From positions 62,001 through 126,000 of the forward strand of contig NZ_FZOI01000015.1 of the NCBI RefSeq assembly GCF_900188385.1: a DNA stretch of 64,000 bases, read 5' to 3'. The stretch's first letter is position 1; each line of letters begins with the position of its first letter. Below, piece by piece: positions 1 to 7,839 of this stretch. The DNA is from Azospirillum sp. RU38E. GTDB taxonomy: Bacteria; Pseudomonadota; Alphaproteobacteria; Azospirillales; Azospirillaceae. The translations under genes and the position numbers were made by a program. The notes beneath the pieces are model-generated. The model made no database searches. It saw only the letters and a list, made by a program, of their open reading frames with translations, and was not told the origin of the DNA.

Positions 1-2
1 CC

Positions 3-2459
3 CACGTCTTGCAGACGGTGGAAGGCTGGGGGCCGGCGCAGAAATCCACCGGCCTGTTGCCGCTGGATGTGCCGTTGCTGGCCAACCGCGCACTCTGGTG
101 CCTGTTGCCGCTGTTGGCCCTGGCCTGGGCGCTGGCCCGCACAAGGCGGGAGGATCTGGCGCTGGAAAGAACCGCCCGCCAGCAGAAAGTGAAGAAAGCG
201 GCATTGTTGCTGCCCGCCGGGCCACGGCCCCCAGCGCTGGATGGGACGGGACGCCTGCACTGGGGCCGCGCCTTGCTGGCAGAGGCGGCATGGCAGGCGG
301 GCCGGCTGCTGCGGGGCCGGGCGTTCCGGGCCGGGGTCTTGCTGTTGCTGGCGCTGGGTGTGCTGTCGGCCTTTATTCATGGTGTCTGGCATGCCGAAGG
401 GCCGATGGTGCCCCGGCTGGAACTGTCGCTGCCGTTGTTGAAAAGCGCCATCTTCCTGGTGATCGCCTTTGCCGTGGCAGCCCTGGCCGGTCTGCTGGCG
501 CGGGCCGATGATCTGCCCGGCTTTGGCGAAATGCTGGATGCCGCGCCCGCCCCTGATTATGTGCGTCTTTTCGGTCGCGCGCTGGCGGTGCTGGCGGTCA
601 CGCTGATGCTGTCGCTGCTGCCCGGCCTGTCGGGCTTGATCGTGGCGCTGTTGGCGGCACCCTGGGCTGCGGTCGATCCCGGTTTTGCGCTGTCATATCC
701 GTTATTGATGCTGGCCCCGCCGTTGCTGGAACTGGCGCTGCTGGCGCTGCTGCTGCACGCCATCTGTCGGCGGGCGGGGCTGGCCTATGCCGCTTCCATG
801 CTGCTGACCTTCTTTCTGGTGCTGAATCATGAACTGGAACTGGTCAGCTTCCCGCTGGCGGAAATGGGCATTGCGCCCAAGGCCAGCCTGTCCGGGCTGA
901 CCGGCTGGGGACCGTGGCTCTCATACCTGCTGGCGCTGGATGGGTTCAAGCTGGCGCTCTGCCTGCTGCTGGTGGTGCTGGCTGGGCTGGCCCTGCCGCG
1001 CGGAACGGAGGAAGGCCGCCTGTCGCTGGCCTGGGCACGCCTGCGCGGGCCGGTGGGGCTGGCGGGCGTGGTGGCGCTGCTGCTGTTGGCCGGCATCGGC
1101 CTGCCCTTTGCCAGCCGACTGGACGCCGATGATGGGGGCCATTCCCGGCATAATGCCGAGTTGGAGGGGGCGGCCTGGGAACGGCTATGGACAGCCGATC
1201 TGTTGCCATTGCGCGTGGCCGGCGGCGACCTGCGCCTTAGCATCGACCCCGCCAGCCGTGTGGTGCGGGGGGAATGGCGGCTGGACGGGGTACAGGGCCG
1301 GCGGTTGGATGCGGAATTACCGCATGGGTTCCAGTTGCAGGCGGCCAGTATCGGGGGGCAACCGGTTCTGGCAAAACAGGTGGCCGACCATTTGATCTTG
1401 GAACTTGGCGACTGCACCGATTGCAGCCTGGAACTCCGCTGGTCAGTGCAGGTGCCGCAATGGTCGGCAGAAGGGGAACCCACTTGGTTGACCAGGGCCG
1501 GACTTTGGCTGCGTGAAAGCGATATCGCCCCCCGGCTGGGGCTGGACCCGGCCCGGCTGCTGCGGGCCACCTTGCCCCGGCAGCGCCAGGGCTTGCCCGC
1601 TGATATCCCATCGTTGCCTGCCGCCCTTGCCGTGCCGGCGGCGGGCCTGGCACCGGCGGGCAACTGGCGCTGGCAACTGCTGCAGGGGGAAAAGTTGATC
1701 GGTCAGGGGCGCGTCAATGGCCCGCTCACCTTTGCTGCCCTTTGGGCACCGGGGGCCATCACCCAGCGGCTGGACGGGGTGGAAGTCAGCCATGATGCCA
1801 GCCGCAGCGGCATGGTGCCGGCCCTGGTGCAGGATGTTACGGCCATGCGCGCCTGTGTGGGCCATTGGCTGGGGGCGGTGCCCCCCGTTACCCGTTTGGC
1901 GCAATGGCCGCGTGGCCTGAGCCAGACGGCGCGGGTGGATGATCTGCTGCTGCTGGCCGAAGCACCGGGCTGGGATGTGGCCGATCAGGGCACGGGGCGC
2001 CGGTTGCGCCGGGTGGAGATCGCCACCGCCCTGGCCCGCGCCGACCTGCTGGCAAGGTCCGACCTGCGCCAGGGGCCGGGTTCCGTTTGGCTGGCCGATG
2101 GGGTGGCCGGCGCCATCGGGCTTGCCTGTGTGCGGGAAACGGATGGGGCGGATGCCTTCGCCCAGGTGCTGGCCCGCCAGCAGGAAAAGGCCCGGCTGGC
2201 CGTGGCCGGCAGCGATGTGCCGGTTGGCCCGCTGGACAGGGCCGCCCCCAACGGTTGGGCCTCTGCTTATGTCCCGCTGGCGGCGCTGGATTGGCTGAAT
2301 GGGCAGGGGCCGGAGGGGCTTGCCCGGCTGCTGGATCTGGTCCACCAGGGGGCGACGGTGCCGGCGGCCCTGGAAACATTGCTGGGGCGGGAAGGGGCGG
2401 CCCGCCTGCTGGCCGCCCCCCGGCTTCAGGATAAGGCGGCCATCGTCCCGTCGCGATAA
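3..2459 (+). CDS. ABC-2 type permease fused to a degenerate M1-peptidase-like domain (5' partial)
   Basis: The reading frame is open from the left edge, so the true start lies outside the window; the first in-frame start-like codon is TTG at 9. The first ~370 residues hold about eight hydrophobic segments and look like the membrane half of an ABC-2 family integral membrane protein. Residues ~375-816 form a soluble region. In the ABC-2/M1 aminopeptidase fusions this region carries an HEXXH zinc site followed by a WL-x-EG-type segment. Here the second part is recognisable (WLADGVAG) but the expected HEXXH position reads VEIATALA, so peptidase activity is doubtful. It converges on the MFS gene with a 34-bp 3' overlap. 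The ATPase partner is not in view. The family call is from residue patterns only. Confidence 0.6.
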   Translation, partial: HVLQTVEGWGPAQKSTGLLPLDVPLLANRALWCLLPLLALAWALARTRREDLALERTARQQKVKKAALLLPAGPRPPALDGTGRLHWGRALLAEAAWQAGRLLRGRAFRAGVLLLLALGVLSAFIHGVWHAEGPMVPRLELSLPLLKSAIFLVIAFAVAALAGLLARADDLPGFGEMLDAAPAPDYVRLFGRALAVLAVTLMLSLLPGLSGLIVALLAAPWAAVDPGFALSYPLLMLAPPLLELALLALLLHAICRRAGLAYAASMLLTFFLVLNHELELVSFPLAEMGIAPKASLSGLTGWGPWLSYLLALDGFKLALCLLLVVLAGLALPRGTEEGRLSLAWARLRGPVGLAGVVALLLLAGIGLPFASRLDADDGGHSRHNAELEGAAWERLWTADLLPLRVAGGDLRLSIDPASRVVRGEWRLDGVQGRRLDAELPHGFQLQAASIGGQPVLAKQVADHLILELGDCTDCSLELRWSVQVPQWSAEGEPTWLTRAGLWLRESDIAPRLGLDPARLLRATLPRQRQGLPADIPSLPAALAVPAAGLAPAGNWRWQLLQGEKLIGQGRVNGPLTFAALWAPGAITQRLDGVEVSHDASRSGMVPALVQDVTAMRACVGHWLGAVPPVTRLAQWPRGLSQTARVDDLLLLAEAPGWDVADQGTGRRLRRVEIATALARADLLARSDLRQGPGSVWLADGVAGAIGLACVRETDGADAFAQVLARQQEKARLAVAGSDVPVGPLDRAAPNGWASAYVPLAALDWLNGQGPEGLARLLDLVHQGATVPAALETLLGREGAARLLAAPRLQDKAAIVPSR

Positions 2460-3637
2460 TGCCGGGACAGCAGCGCCGCCGCCACCGCGGCCAGCACGGC
2501 AATGCCCAGCAAGCCCAGATAGCCCAGTGACGCCGCCAGCCAGGCGGATGCCGACATGGCCGCCATGGCGAACAGCATGTTCACGCTATATTGCATGGTG
2601 TAGTCCGTCGCCGGCGTTTCCGGCGAGACGTGATCCATCATCAACGTTGCCAGCACGGTCGCCGCCGGGTTGTACAGCAGGAAGAACAGGCCAGCGGCCA
2701 GACTGACGGCCAGATCGCCATTCCAGCCCAGCACCGGGGCGGCGATGACGGCCACACCCGGTGTCTGCAACAACGCCGCCCCCAGCATCACCCGCCGGCG
2801 GGGCCATTTCTGCAAAAGCCAGCCGGTGGCCATGGCTGCCGCAATGCCCAGGGCCGACCCGATGACATTGACGAAAAAGCCGATCCGGTCCATGCCCCAG
2901 CCGGCTTCCACCAGAATGGGCGTGATCAGCGCATAGCCCAGGCTGCTGCCGATCGGGTAGATCAACAGCAGCAGCAGCCAGCGCCGCCCGCCCGGTCGCC
3001 GCCAGAAGGCAGCCAGACAGCGGAAGGGGTTGGCATGCACCACCCCCGCCACCGCCTGCACCGGTTCCTTAAAGAAAACAAGCTGCACCAGGGAGATCAG
3101 CGTACCGCCGGCCAGCAGCAGCATCGCCACCTGCCAGCCCAGCCACGGATAGGCCAGCAGCACCAGCCCGCCGCCCAGCATATTGCCCAGCAGGTTGCCG
3201 GAAATCTGGATGCCATTGCCCAGTCCCCGGTCGGACGGGGCCAGCAGCCGGAAAGCCAGCCCATCCACGGCAATATCCTGGGTGGCGGAAATCACCGCCA
3301 CCCCCAACCCCAGCAGATAGACGGTGGTGAAATCCGTCTTCAGATCCACCTGTCCCATCAGGGCCAGCACCAGGGCCAACGCTGTCTGGGTCACGATCAG
3401 CCAGACCCGGTAATGGCCGTGCCGGCCAAAGCTGATCTTGTCCACCAGCGGGGCCCAGATGAATTTGAAGGGCCAGACCATGCCCAGCATATAGACCATG
3501 CCCACCTGTTCCAGGCTGGCCCCCTGTTCCATCATGATGGCAACCAACGCCACCACCAGGAAGCCCAGACCCAGATATTGCGTGGTGTAAAGGCTGGCCA
3601 GCAGCGTCCAGGCCGACGGCGTGGTTTTCGTTGTCAT
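2426..3637 (-). CDS. MFS transporter, AmpG/RhtX-FptX type siderophore importer
   Basis: This is a 403-residue, 12-helix MFS protein. The stretch ATQDIAVDGLA after the fourth or fifth helix is characteristic of the AmpG/RhtX/FptX branch, which moves muropeptides (AmpG) or ferric siderophores (RhtX, FptX) across the inner membrane. The gene lies 10 bp downstream of a TonB-dependent receptor on the same strand. That context favours a siderophore importer acting after outer-membrane uptake over a muropeptide permease. Length is normal and the frame intact. Its 3' end overlaps the convergent permease gene. The substrate cannot be read from sequence. Confidence 0.75.
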   Translation of the reverse strand: MTTKTTPSAWTLLASLYTTQYLGLGFLVVALVAIMMEQGASLEQVGMVYMLGMVWPFKFIWAPLVDKISFGRHGHYRVWLIVTQTALALVLALMGQVDLKTDFTTVYLLGLGVAVISATQDIAVDGLAFRLLAPSDRGLGNGIQISGNLLGNMLGGGLVLLAYPWLGWQVAMLLLAGGTLISLVQLVFFKEPVQAVAGVVHANPFRCLAAFWRRPGGRRWLLLLLIYPIGSSLGYALITPILVEAGWGMDRIGFFVNVIGSALGIAAAMATGWLLQKWPRRRVMLGAALLQTPGVAVIAAPVLGWNGDLAVSLAAGLFFLLYNPAATVLATLMMDHVSPETPATDYTMQYSVNMLFAMAAMSASAWLAASLGYLGLLGIAVLAAVAAALLSRHYRDGTMAALS

Positions 3638-3647
3638 ATCGCCGCCC

Positions 3648-5792
3648 TTAGAAACTATGTGAAGCGCCGATGCCGATCACCCGACCGCGCGCCGGGGCAC
3701 CCAACTGGTGGATGCTGAAAACGGTGAAGGCCAGTTCGCCATAGCCATAAACATCGTGCTTGCTGTCGAACAGGTTGGAGGACCAGAGATAGAATTCGCT
3801 GCCGCCGCTGGACAGGCCGATACGGGCATCCACCTCCCCATAGGCGTCCAGGTCGAAATTATTCTGGGCATCGGCGGGGCGGCTATCCACCCAGCGATAA
3901 CCGACGCGCGCGTTCAGCAGGGTTGGCTGCCCCGCCAGCCCGGCGTCGGAAACCTGCCCTTCATAGGCAAGGCTGCTATTGGCACTCCAGCCCGGCACAT
4001 CGGGCACCTTGTTGCCGGCGCGAATATCACCCGCCGTCAGGCCCAGCACATTGTCGCGGATTTCCGAATTCACCCGCACCAGCCCGGCATTCAGCACCAA
4101 CCCTTTGGTGATGCGCCAGCTTCCTTCCAGTTCCGCCCCGATGCTGCGCACATCGGCATTCACCACCGACATGGCGAAGGTGGCGCTGTCATATTTCAGG
4201 ATATGATCATCCTTGATCTGGTTCAGGAAGACGGCACCATTCAGGCTGAAATCCCCCCCGACCGGGGCAGTTTTGAAGCCGATTTCCAGACTGTTCACCG
4301 TGGCGGCCTTGTAGGGCTCGCTGTCCGAAACGCTGGTGGCCATATAGGAAATACCACCCGACTTATAACCGCGTGCCAGCGTGGTATAAAGGTTGGTATC
4401 CTTGGCCAGTTCATAGGACAGGGCCAGCCGGCCTGTGGTGTAGCTGTCGGACAGGTCGCGCGTGTCGGGCGTGGTGGTGCCGGTGAAGGTGTTGATATAG
4501 CGCGCGTCGTAATCCTTGCTTTCATGCGACTGGCGGATACCGCCGGTCAGCTTCAGCGCATCGGTCAGCGGATAGGTCGCTTCCGCAAAAATGCCAATGC
4601 TCTTGGAGGTAAAATCACGGAAACGCTGCTGGCCCTGCAAAGGGTCGCGCGTGTCGAAGGACAGGTCGCTATGGGTGCCCAGCACGCCCGCCACCCAGAA
4701 CAGGCGTGAATCCGGCAGGGAGGCCAACCGCAATTCCTGGCTCAAGCCGGTTTCCTTGGAACTGTCGCGCACCAGATATTCCATCGGCATCCCGTACATG
4801 GCCTGATACGTGACCGTGTCATAGGCCTTCCAGCCCACATAATCCGATGTGGTGGCCGCCGTGATGGAGGTGAGGCGGGCGAAGCTGAAATCATGATTGA
4901 TTTCAGCCGAATAACGCCCTGCCGTGCGCTTGTTCTCATCAAAGGCACCGGGTGTGATATCCAGCGACGGATCATCGCCGTAGGGGCGCAGCAGGATCAT
5001 GTTCAGATAGCCCTTGGCCCGCTGCCCCTCCACCGTCAACAGGGCGTCGGTGCCATTGCCATTATCCCAGGCCAGGCTGAAACGCCCGGCCAGATCGGAC
5101 ATTGTGGTCAGCGGCTTGCCATCGCGGGCATTGTCCACCCAATTGTCTGCCTCGTTATAGCGGACGGCGATGCGGGCGCTCAATTGATCGGTTATGGCAC
5201 CGCCCACGGCGGCCTCACCCAGCCGGTGCCCTTCCTGCCCGATCTCCCCGCGCACATAACCTTCGGTCGTTTGCGTTGGTTTGGCTGTGATGACGTTGAT
5301 GGCCCCGGCCTCGCTGTTGCGACCGAACAGGGTGCCTTGCGGGCCTTTCAGTACCTCCACCCGTTCAATATCCAATGTGCCCAGCGACAGGAAAGCGGTG
5401 GACAGGGCCACCCCGTCAATATTCAGCACCACGGAATTATCATCAGCGCTGACCTTGTAGAGCGAGCCGACACCCCGGATGCGGACATTGTAATCGATCG
5501 GTCCGCCAGAGGCGTTGATATCCACCCCCGGCACCGACAGCAGGGTTTCCGACAGATTCTGCAGCCGCGCCTCGGTAATATCCTGCCCGCCGATCACGCT
5601 GACGGCGAAGGGCACTTCCACGGCCTTTTCAGCGCTGCGGCGGGCGGTGACGACAATCTCATCCCCCACATTGGCCATTTCCGCCACCTGGGTGGCGGTG
5701 CTGGTGGCCTGCTGCGCGCCGGCCGTGCCGGTCAGGGCCAGAACAAGGGACATGGCGGTCAGGCAGCGGGGCCGGGAAAAGCGCATGGACAT
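3648..5792 (-). CDS. TonB-dependent outer-membrane receptor
   Basis: Outer-membrane gated barrel for a ferric siderophore or similar ligand. From the Met at 5792 (second Met at 5786) the protein starts with a basic signal peptide ending near TGTAGAQQ. A TonB box/plug onset (DEIVVTARR) follows, then a plug domain with LNIDGVALS, VEVLKGPQGTLFGRN and GAINVITAKP, and a 22-strand barrel ending in a C-terminal Phe (IGASHSF). The frame is open to 5909, but the added 39 residues have no signal-peptide character, so I prefer 5792. It forms a two-gene unit with the MFS importer (10-bp gap). The upstream region carries AT-rich Fur-like sites, so iron control is likely but inferred. Confidence 0.88.
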   Translation of the reverse strand: MSMRFSRPRCLTAMSLVLALTGTAGAQQATSTATQVAEMANVGDEIVVTARRSAEKAVEVPFAVSVIGGQDITEARLQNLSETLLSVPGVDINASGGPIDYNVRIRGVGSLYKVSADDNSVVLNIDGVALSTAFLSLGTLDIERVEVLKGPQGTLFGRNSEAGAINVITAKPTQTTEGYVRGEIGQEGHRLGEAAVGGAITDQLSARIAVRYNEADNWVDNARDGKPLTTMSDLAGRFSLAWDNGNGTDALLTVEGQRAKGYLNMILLRPYGDDPSLDITPGAFDENKRTAGRYSAEINHDFSFARLTSITAATTSDYVGWKAYDTVTYQAMYGMPMEYLVRDSSKETGLSQELRLASLPDSRLFWVAGVLGTHSDLSFDTRDPLQGQQRFRDFTSKSIGIFAEATYPLTDALKLTGGIRQSHESKDYDARYINTFTGTTTPDTRDLSDSYTTGRLALSYELAKDTNLYTTLARGYKSGGISYMATSVSDSEPYKAATVNSLEIGFKTAPVGGDFSLNGAVFLNQIKDDHILKYDSATFAMSVVNADVRSIGAELEGSWRITKGLVLNAGLVRVNSEIRDNVLGLTAGDIRAGNKVPDVPGWSANSSLAYEGQVSDAGLAGQPTLLNARVGYRWVDSRPADAQNNFDLDAYGEVDARIGLSSGGSEFYLWSSNLFDSKHDVYGYGELAFTVFSIHQLGAPARGRVIGIGASHSF

Positions 5793-6261
5793 GGGAAGGA
5801 TGCTTTCTGATGGATGAAGCGGTTGTAGGGTGGAGGAGGGGCCATAATTCCCCGGATGCCCATCGAACCAGGCGGCCAACACCCAACCATCCGATGTCTG
5901 TGACAACATCGGTGGGAGCTCTGCGGATTCTCAATAAATCAAGGTATTAACCCTTAACTTGGCTGCTGTAGCTGGGAGAACCAGCATGGATGATTTACTA
6001 GGAATGATAATTATTTTGGGACCACCAGGTCTGCTCCCCGAACCCGTCTATAAATCCCCCTATTGGGAATTATCCTGACGCAATGAGGGGCCTGGGCATA
6101 AACGCAAGATGGACACCCTAGAAAACGCCGATTTTTGCGAGGATATGACACACAGGAGGAGGCTCCGAACCGGCTAATGACAACCGCCCTCGCTGTCATG
6201 CAATCGGTGTTGATAATCAATTGCACTTTGGCTAACTCATATGCGGAACGGATGAAGCCGG
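5793..6261. promoter_or_regulatory. Divergent iron-uptake control region with two Fur-like sites
   Basis: This 469-bp gap separates the leftward receptor-MFS unit from the rightward FecI operon. It is locally AT-rich. Two stretches resemble the GATAATNATTATC type of Fur/iron-responsive operator: AATGATAATTATTTTGG near 6003-6019, whose core is close to palindromic, and TTGATAATCAATTGCA near 6209-6224. One could serve each divergent unit. No clear -35/-10 pair is assigned. An open frame crosses 6011-6559 on the minus strand but has no coding character. The Fur assignment is inference from motif resemblance and context. Confidence 0.4.
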
Positions 6262-6777
6262 TTGGGGGTTCTGGTGGGCAACGCCATTGCGGATATAGCA
6301 GGGCTTTATGCTGCGCATGGTGGCTGGTTGCGCGATTGGCTGCGGCGGCAGACACGCTGCCCGCAAAGGGCGGCGGATCTGGCGCAGGACACGTTTTGCC
6401 GGTTGCTGGAACGCCGTCCGGCTTTGCCTGATGACGCCAAGCGCTATCTGGCAACGGTGGCCCGACGCCTGCTGATCGACGATATTCGTGCGCGTGAGGT
6501 GGAGCGCGCCTACTTGGACGTGCTGGGTGACCGATATGGCACCGCCGACCATCTGACACCGGAACGGATTACCGAGGCAGTGCAGTTGCTGGACGGTATC
6601 TTGCGGCTGCTGGATACCTTGCCGGCGATGACCCGGCAGGCCTTTATGCTGCGCCGGCTGGAGGGCATGAGCCATGCGGATATCGCGACCGCGCTGGGCC
6701 TGTCGGATCGCACTGTGAAGCGGTACATCGCGGCGGCTTACGCCCATTGCTATGCGCTCGCTTACGGAGAGGCTTGA
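6262..6777 (+). CDS. FecI-type ECF sigma factor
   Basis: Short sigma-70 family factor (171 residues) with region 2 (QRAADLAQDTFCRLLER) and region 4 helix-turn-helix (EGMSHADIATALGLSDRTVKRYI). It should direct RNA polymerase to the downstream receptor genes when released by FecR. The frame opens at TTG 6262; an in-frame GTG at 6274 is an alternative start, and neither has a strong Shine-Dalgarno site. Its TGA (6775-6777) overlaps the fecR ATG (6777), so the two are translationally coupled. The order fecI-fecR-STN receptor is the classic cell-surface signalling arrangement. Confidence 0.88.
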   Translation: MGVLVGNAIADIAGLYAAHGGWLRDWLRRQTRCPQRAADLAQDTFCRLLERRPALPDDAKRYLATVARRLLIDDIRAREVERAYLDVLGDRYGTADHLTPERITEAVQLLDGILRLLDTLPAMTRQAFMLRRLEGMSHADIATALGLSDRTVKRYIAAAYAHCYALAYGEA

Positions 6778-7757
6778 TGCCGGCCGCCGCGGTTCCCGAT
6801 TCTGAGCCGACTGCGGAAATTGTGGCGCGTGCCGCCCATTGGGCCGCCCTTCTGGATGATGCCGATGTCAGCCGACAGGTGTGCGATGCCTGCGAGCGCT
6901 GGTGCGGCCAGGATCCAAGACACCGTGTGGCTCTGGAGCGTATGCGGGGACTGGCCGCACGCTTCGATCGGCTGGACGGGGTGGGACGTGAGGCGCTGAC
7001 TGTCGCAGCCGCCCGCCGGGCGCGCCGGGGCCTGCGACCTGCCATTGCAGCGCTGGCCGTGCTGTTCCTGGTGGTGGGGGGCGGCTGGCTTACGCTGCCG
7101 CCCCTGCTGGCGCCGTTATTTCCTGATCACCGCACGGGGATAGGGGAACGCCGAACTCTGGCGCTTGCCGATGGATCGGAACTTGTGTTGGACGGGAACA
7201 GTGCCGTTGCCGTCGATCTGTCTTCTGGCGTGCGGCGTATCACCCTGTTCCAAGGCCAGGTGCAGGCGGTGGTTGCACGTGACGTGGCGCGTCCCTTCAC
7301 GGTCGCCACCACGGACGGCACGGCGACAGCGCTCGGCACGGCCTTCATCGTGCGCAAGCAGGCTGATGGCACACGCGTCACGGTGGTGGAATCGCATGTG
7401 CAGGTGTGCGCTGATGAACAAAATGTGGATTGCCGGAACCTGTCTGCCGGGCAACGGGCGTTGATTACACGTGCGGGCATCCAGCGCTTGTCGGATATCG
7501 ATCCCCGCGCGGCAGCCGCCTGGGCACGCGGCTGGCTGGAAGCCGACGATATGGCGTTGACCGACCTGCTGGCAGAGTTGAACCGGCAGCGCCAACGTCC
7601 CATCCGCTTTGATCCTGTGTCCCTGGCCGGTCGGCGTGTCACGGGCAGTTTCCCGCTGGACGATACGGAGCGGGCGGCTCAAGCACTGGCGGCAGCCACC
7701 GGCCTGGGCCTGACGCGCACGGCAGATGGTGATCTGGTGCTGTCGGCCCGTCGTTAA
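6777..7757 (+). CDS. FecR-type anti-sigma factor / sigma regulator
   Basis: Inner-membrane regulator that holds and activates the FecI sigma factor. The N-terminal ~70 residues match the DUF4880 cytoplasmic segment (AAHWAALLDDADVS, CERWCGQDP). One membrane helix lies near residues 85-105 (AALAVLFLVVGGGWLTLP). The periplasmic FecR domain follows (TLADGSELVLDGNSAV, ALGTAFIVRK). The C-terminal segment (RRVTGSFPLDDTERAAQAL) resembles the STN-contacting end of FecR. The start at 6777 is chosen from the TGATG overlap with fecI; the frame is open further upstream, but that part lies inside fecI. Confidence 0.88.
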   Translation: MPAAAVPDSEPTAEIVARAAHWAALLDDADVSRQVCDACERWCGQDPRHRVALERMRGLAARFDRLDGVGREALTVAAARRARRGLRPAIAALAVLFLVVGGGWLTLPPLLAPLFPDHRTGIGERRTLALADGSELVLDGNSAVAVDLSSGVRRITLFQGQVQAVVARDVARPFTVATTDGTATALGTAFIVRKQADGTRVTVVESHVQVCADEQNVDCRNLSAGQRALITRAGIQRLSDIDPRAAAAWARGWLEADDMALTDLLAELNRQRQRPIRFDPVSLAGRRVTGSFPLDDTERAAQALAAATGLGLTRTADGDLVLSARR

Positions 7758-7839
7758 AATTTTCGCTGTCTGTCCTGTCCCGTTTTGCAAACTCGCCCGT
7801 CCCCCATGGTGGAAGATAATTTTTGCCAAGGACAGGATG

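Noticed and set aside
6011-6559. 182-aa minus-strand open frame upstream of fecI
   Set aside because: It overlaps the fecI coding region antisense and the AT-rich control region; there is no family resemblance or start signal.
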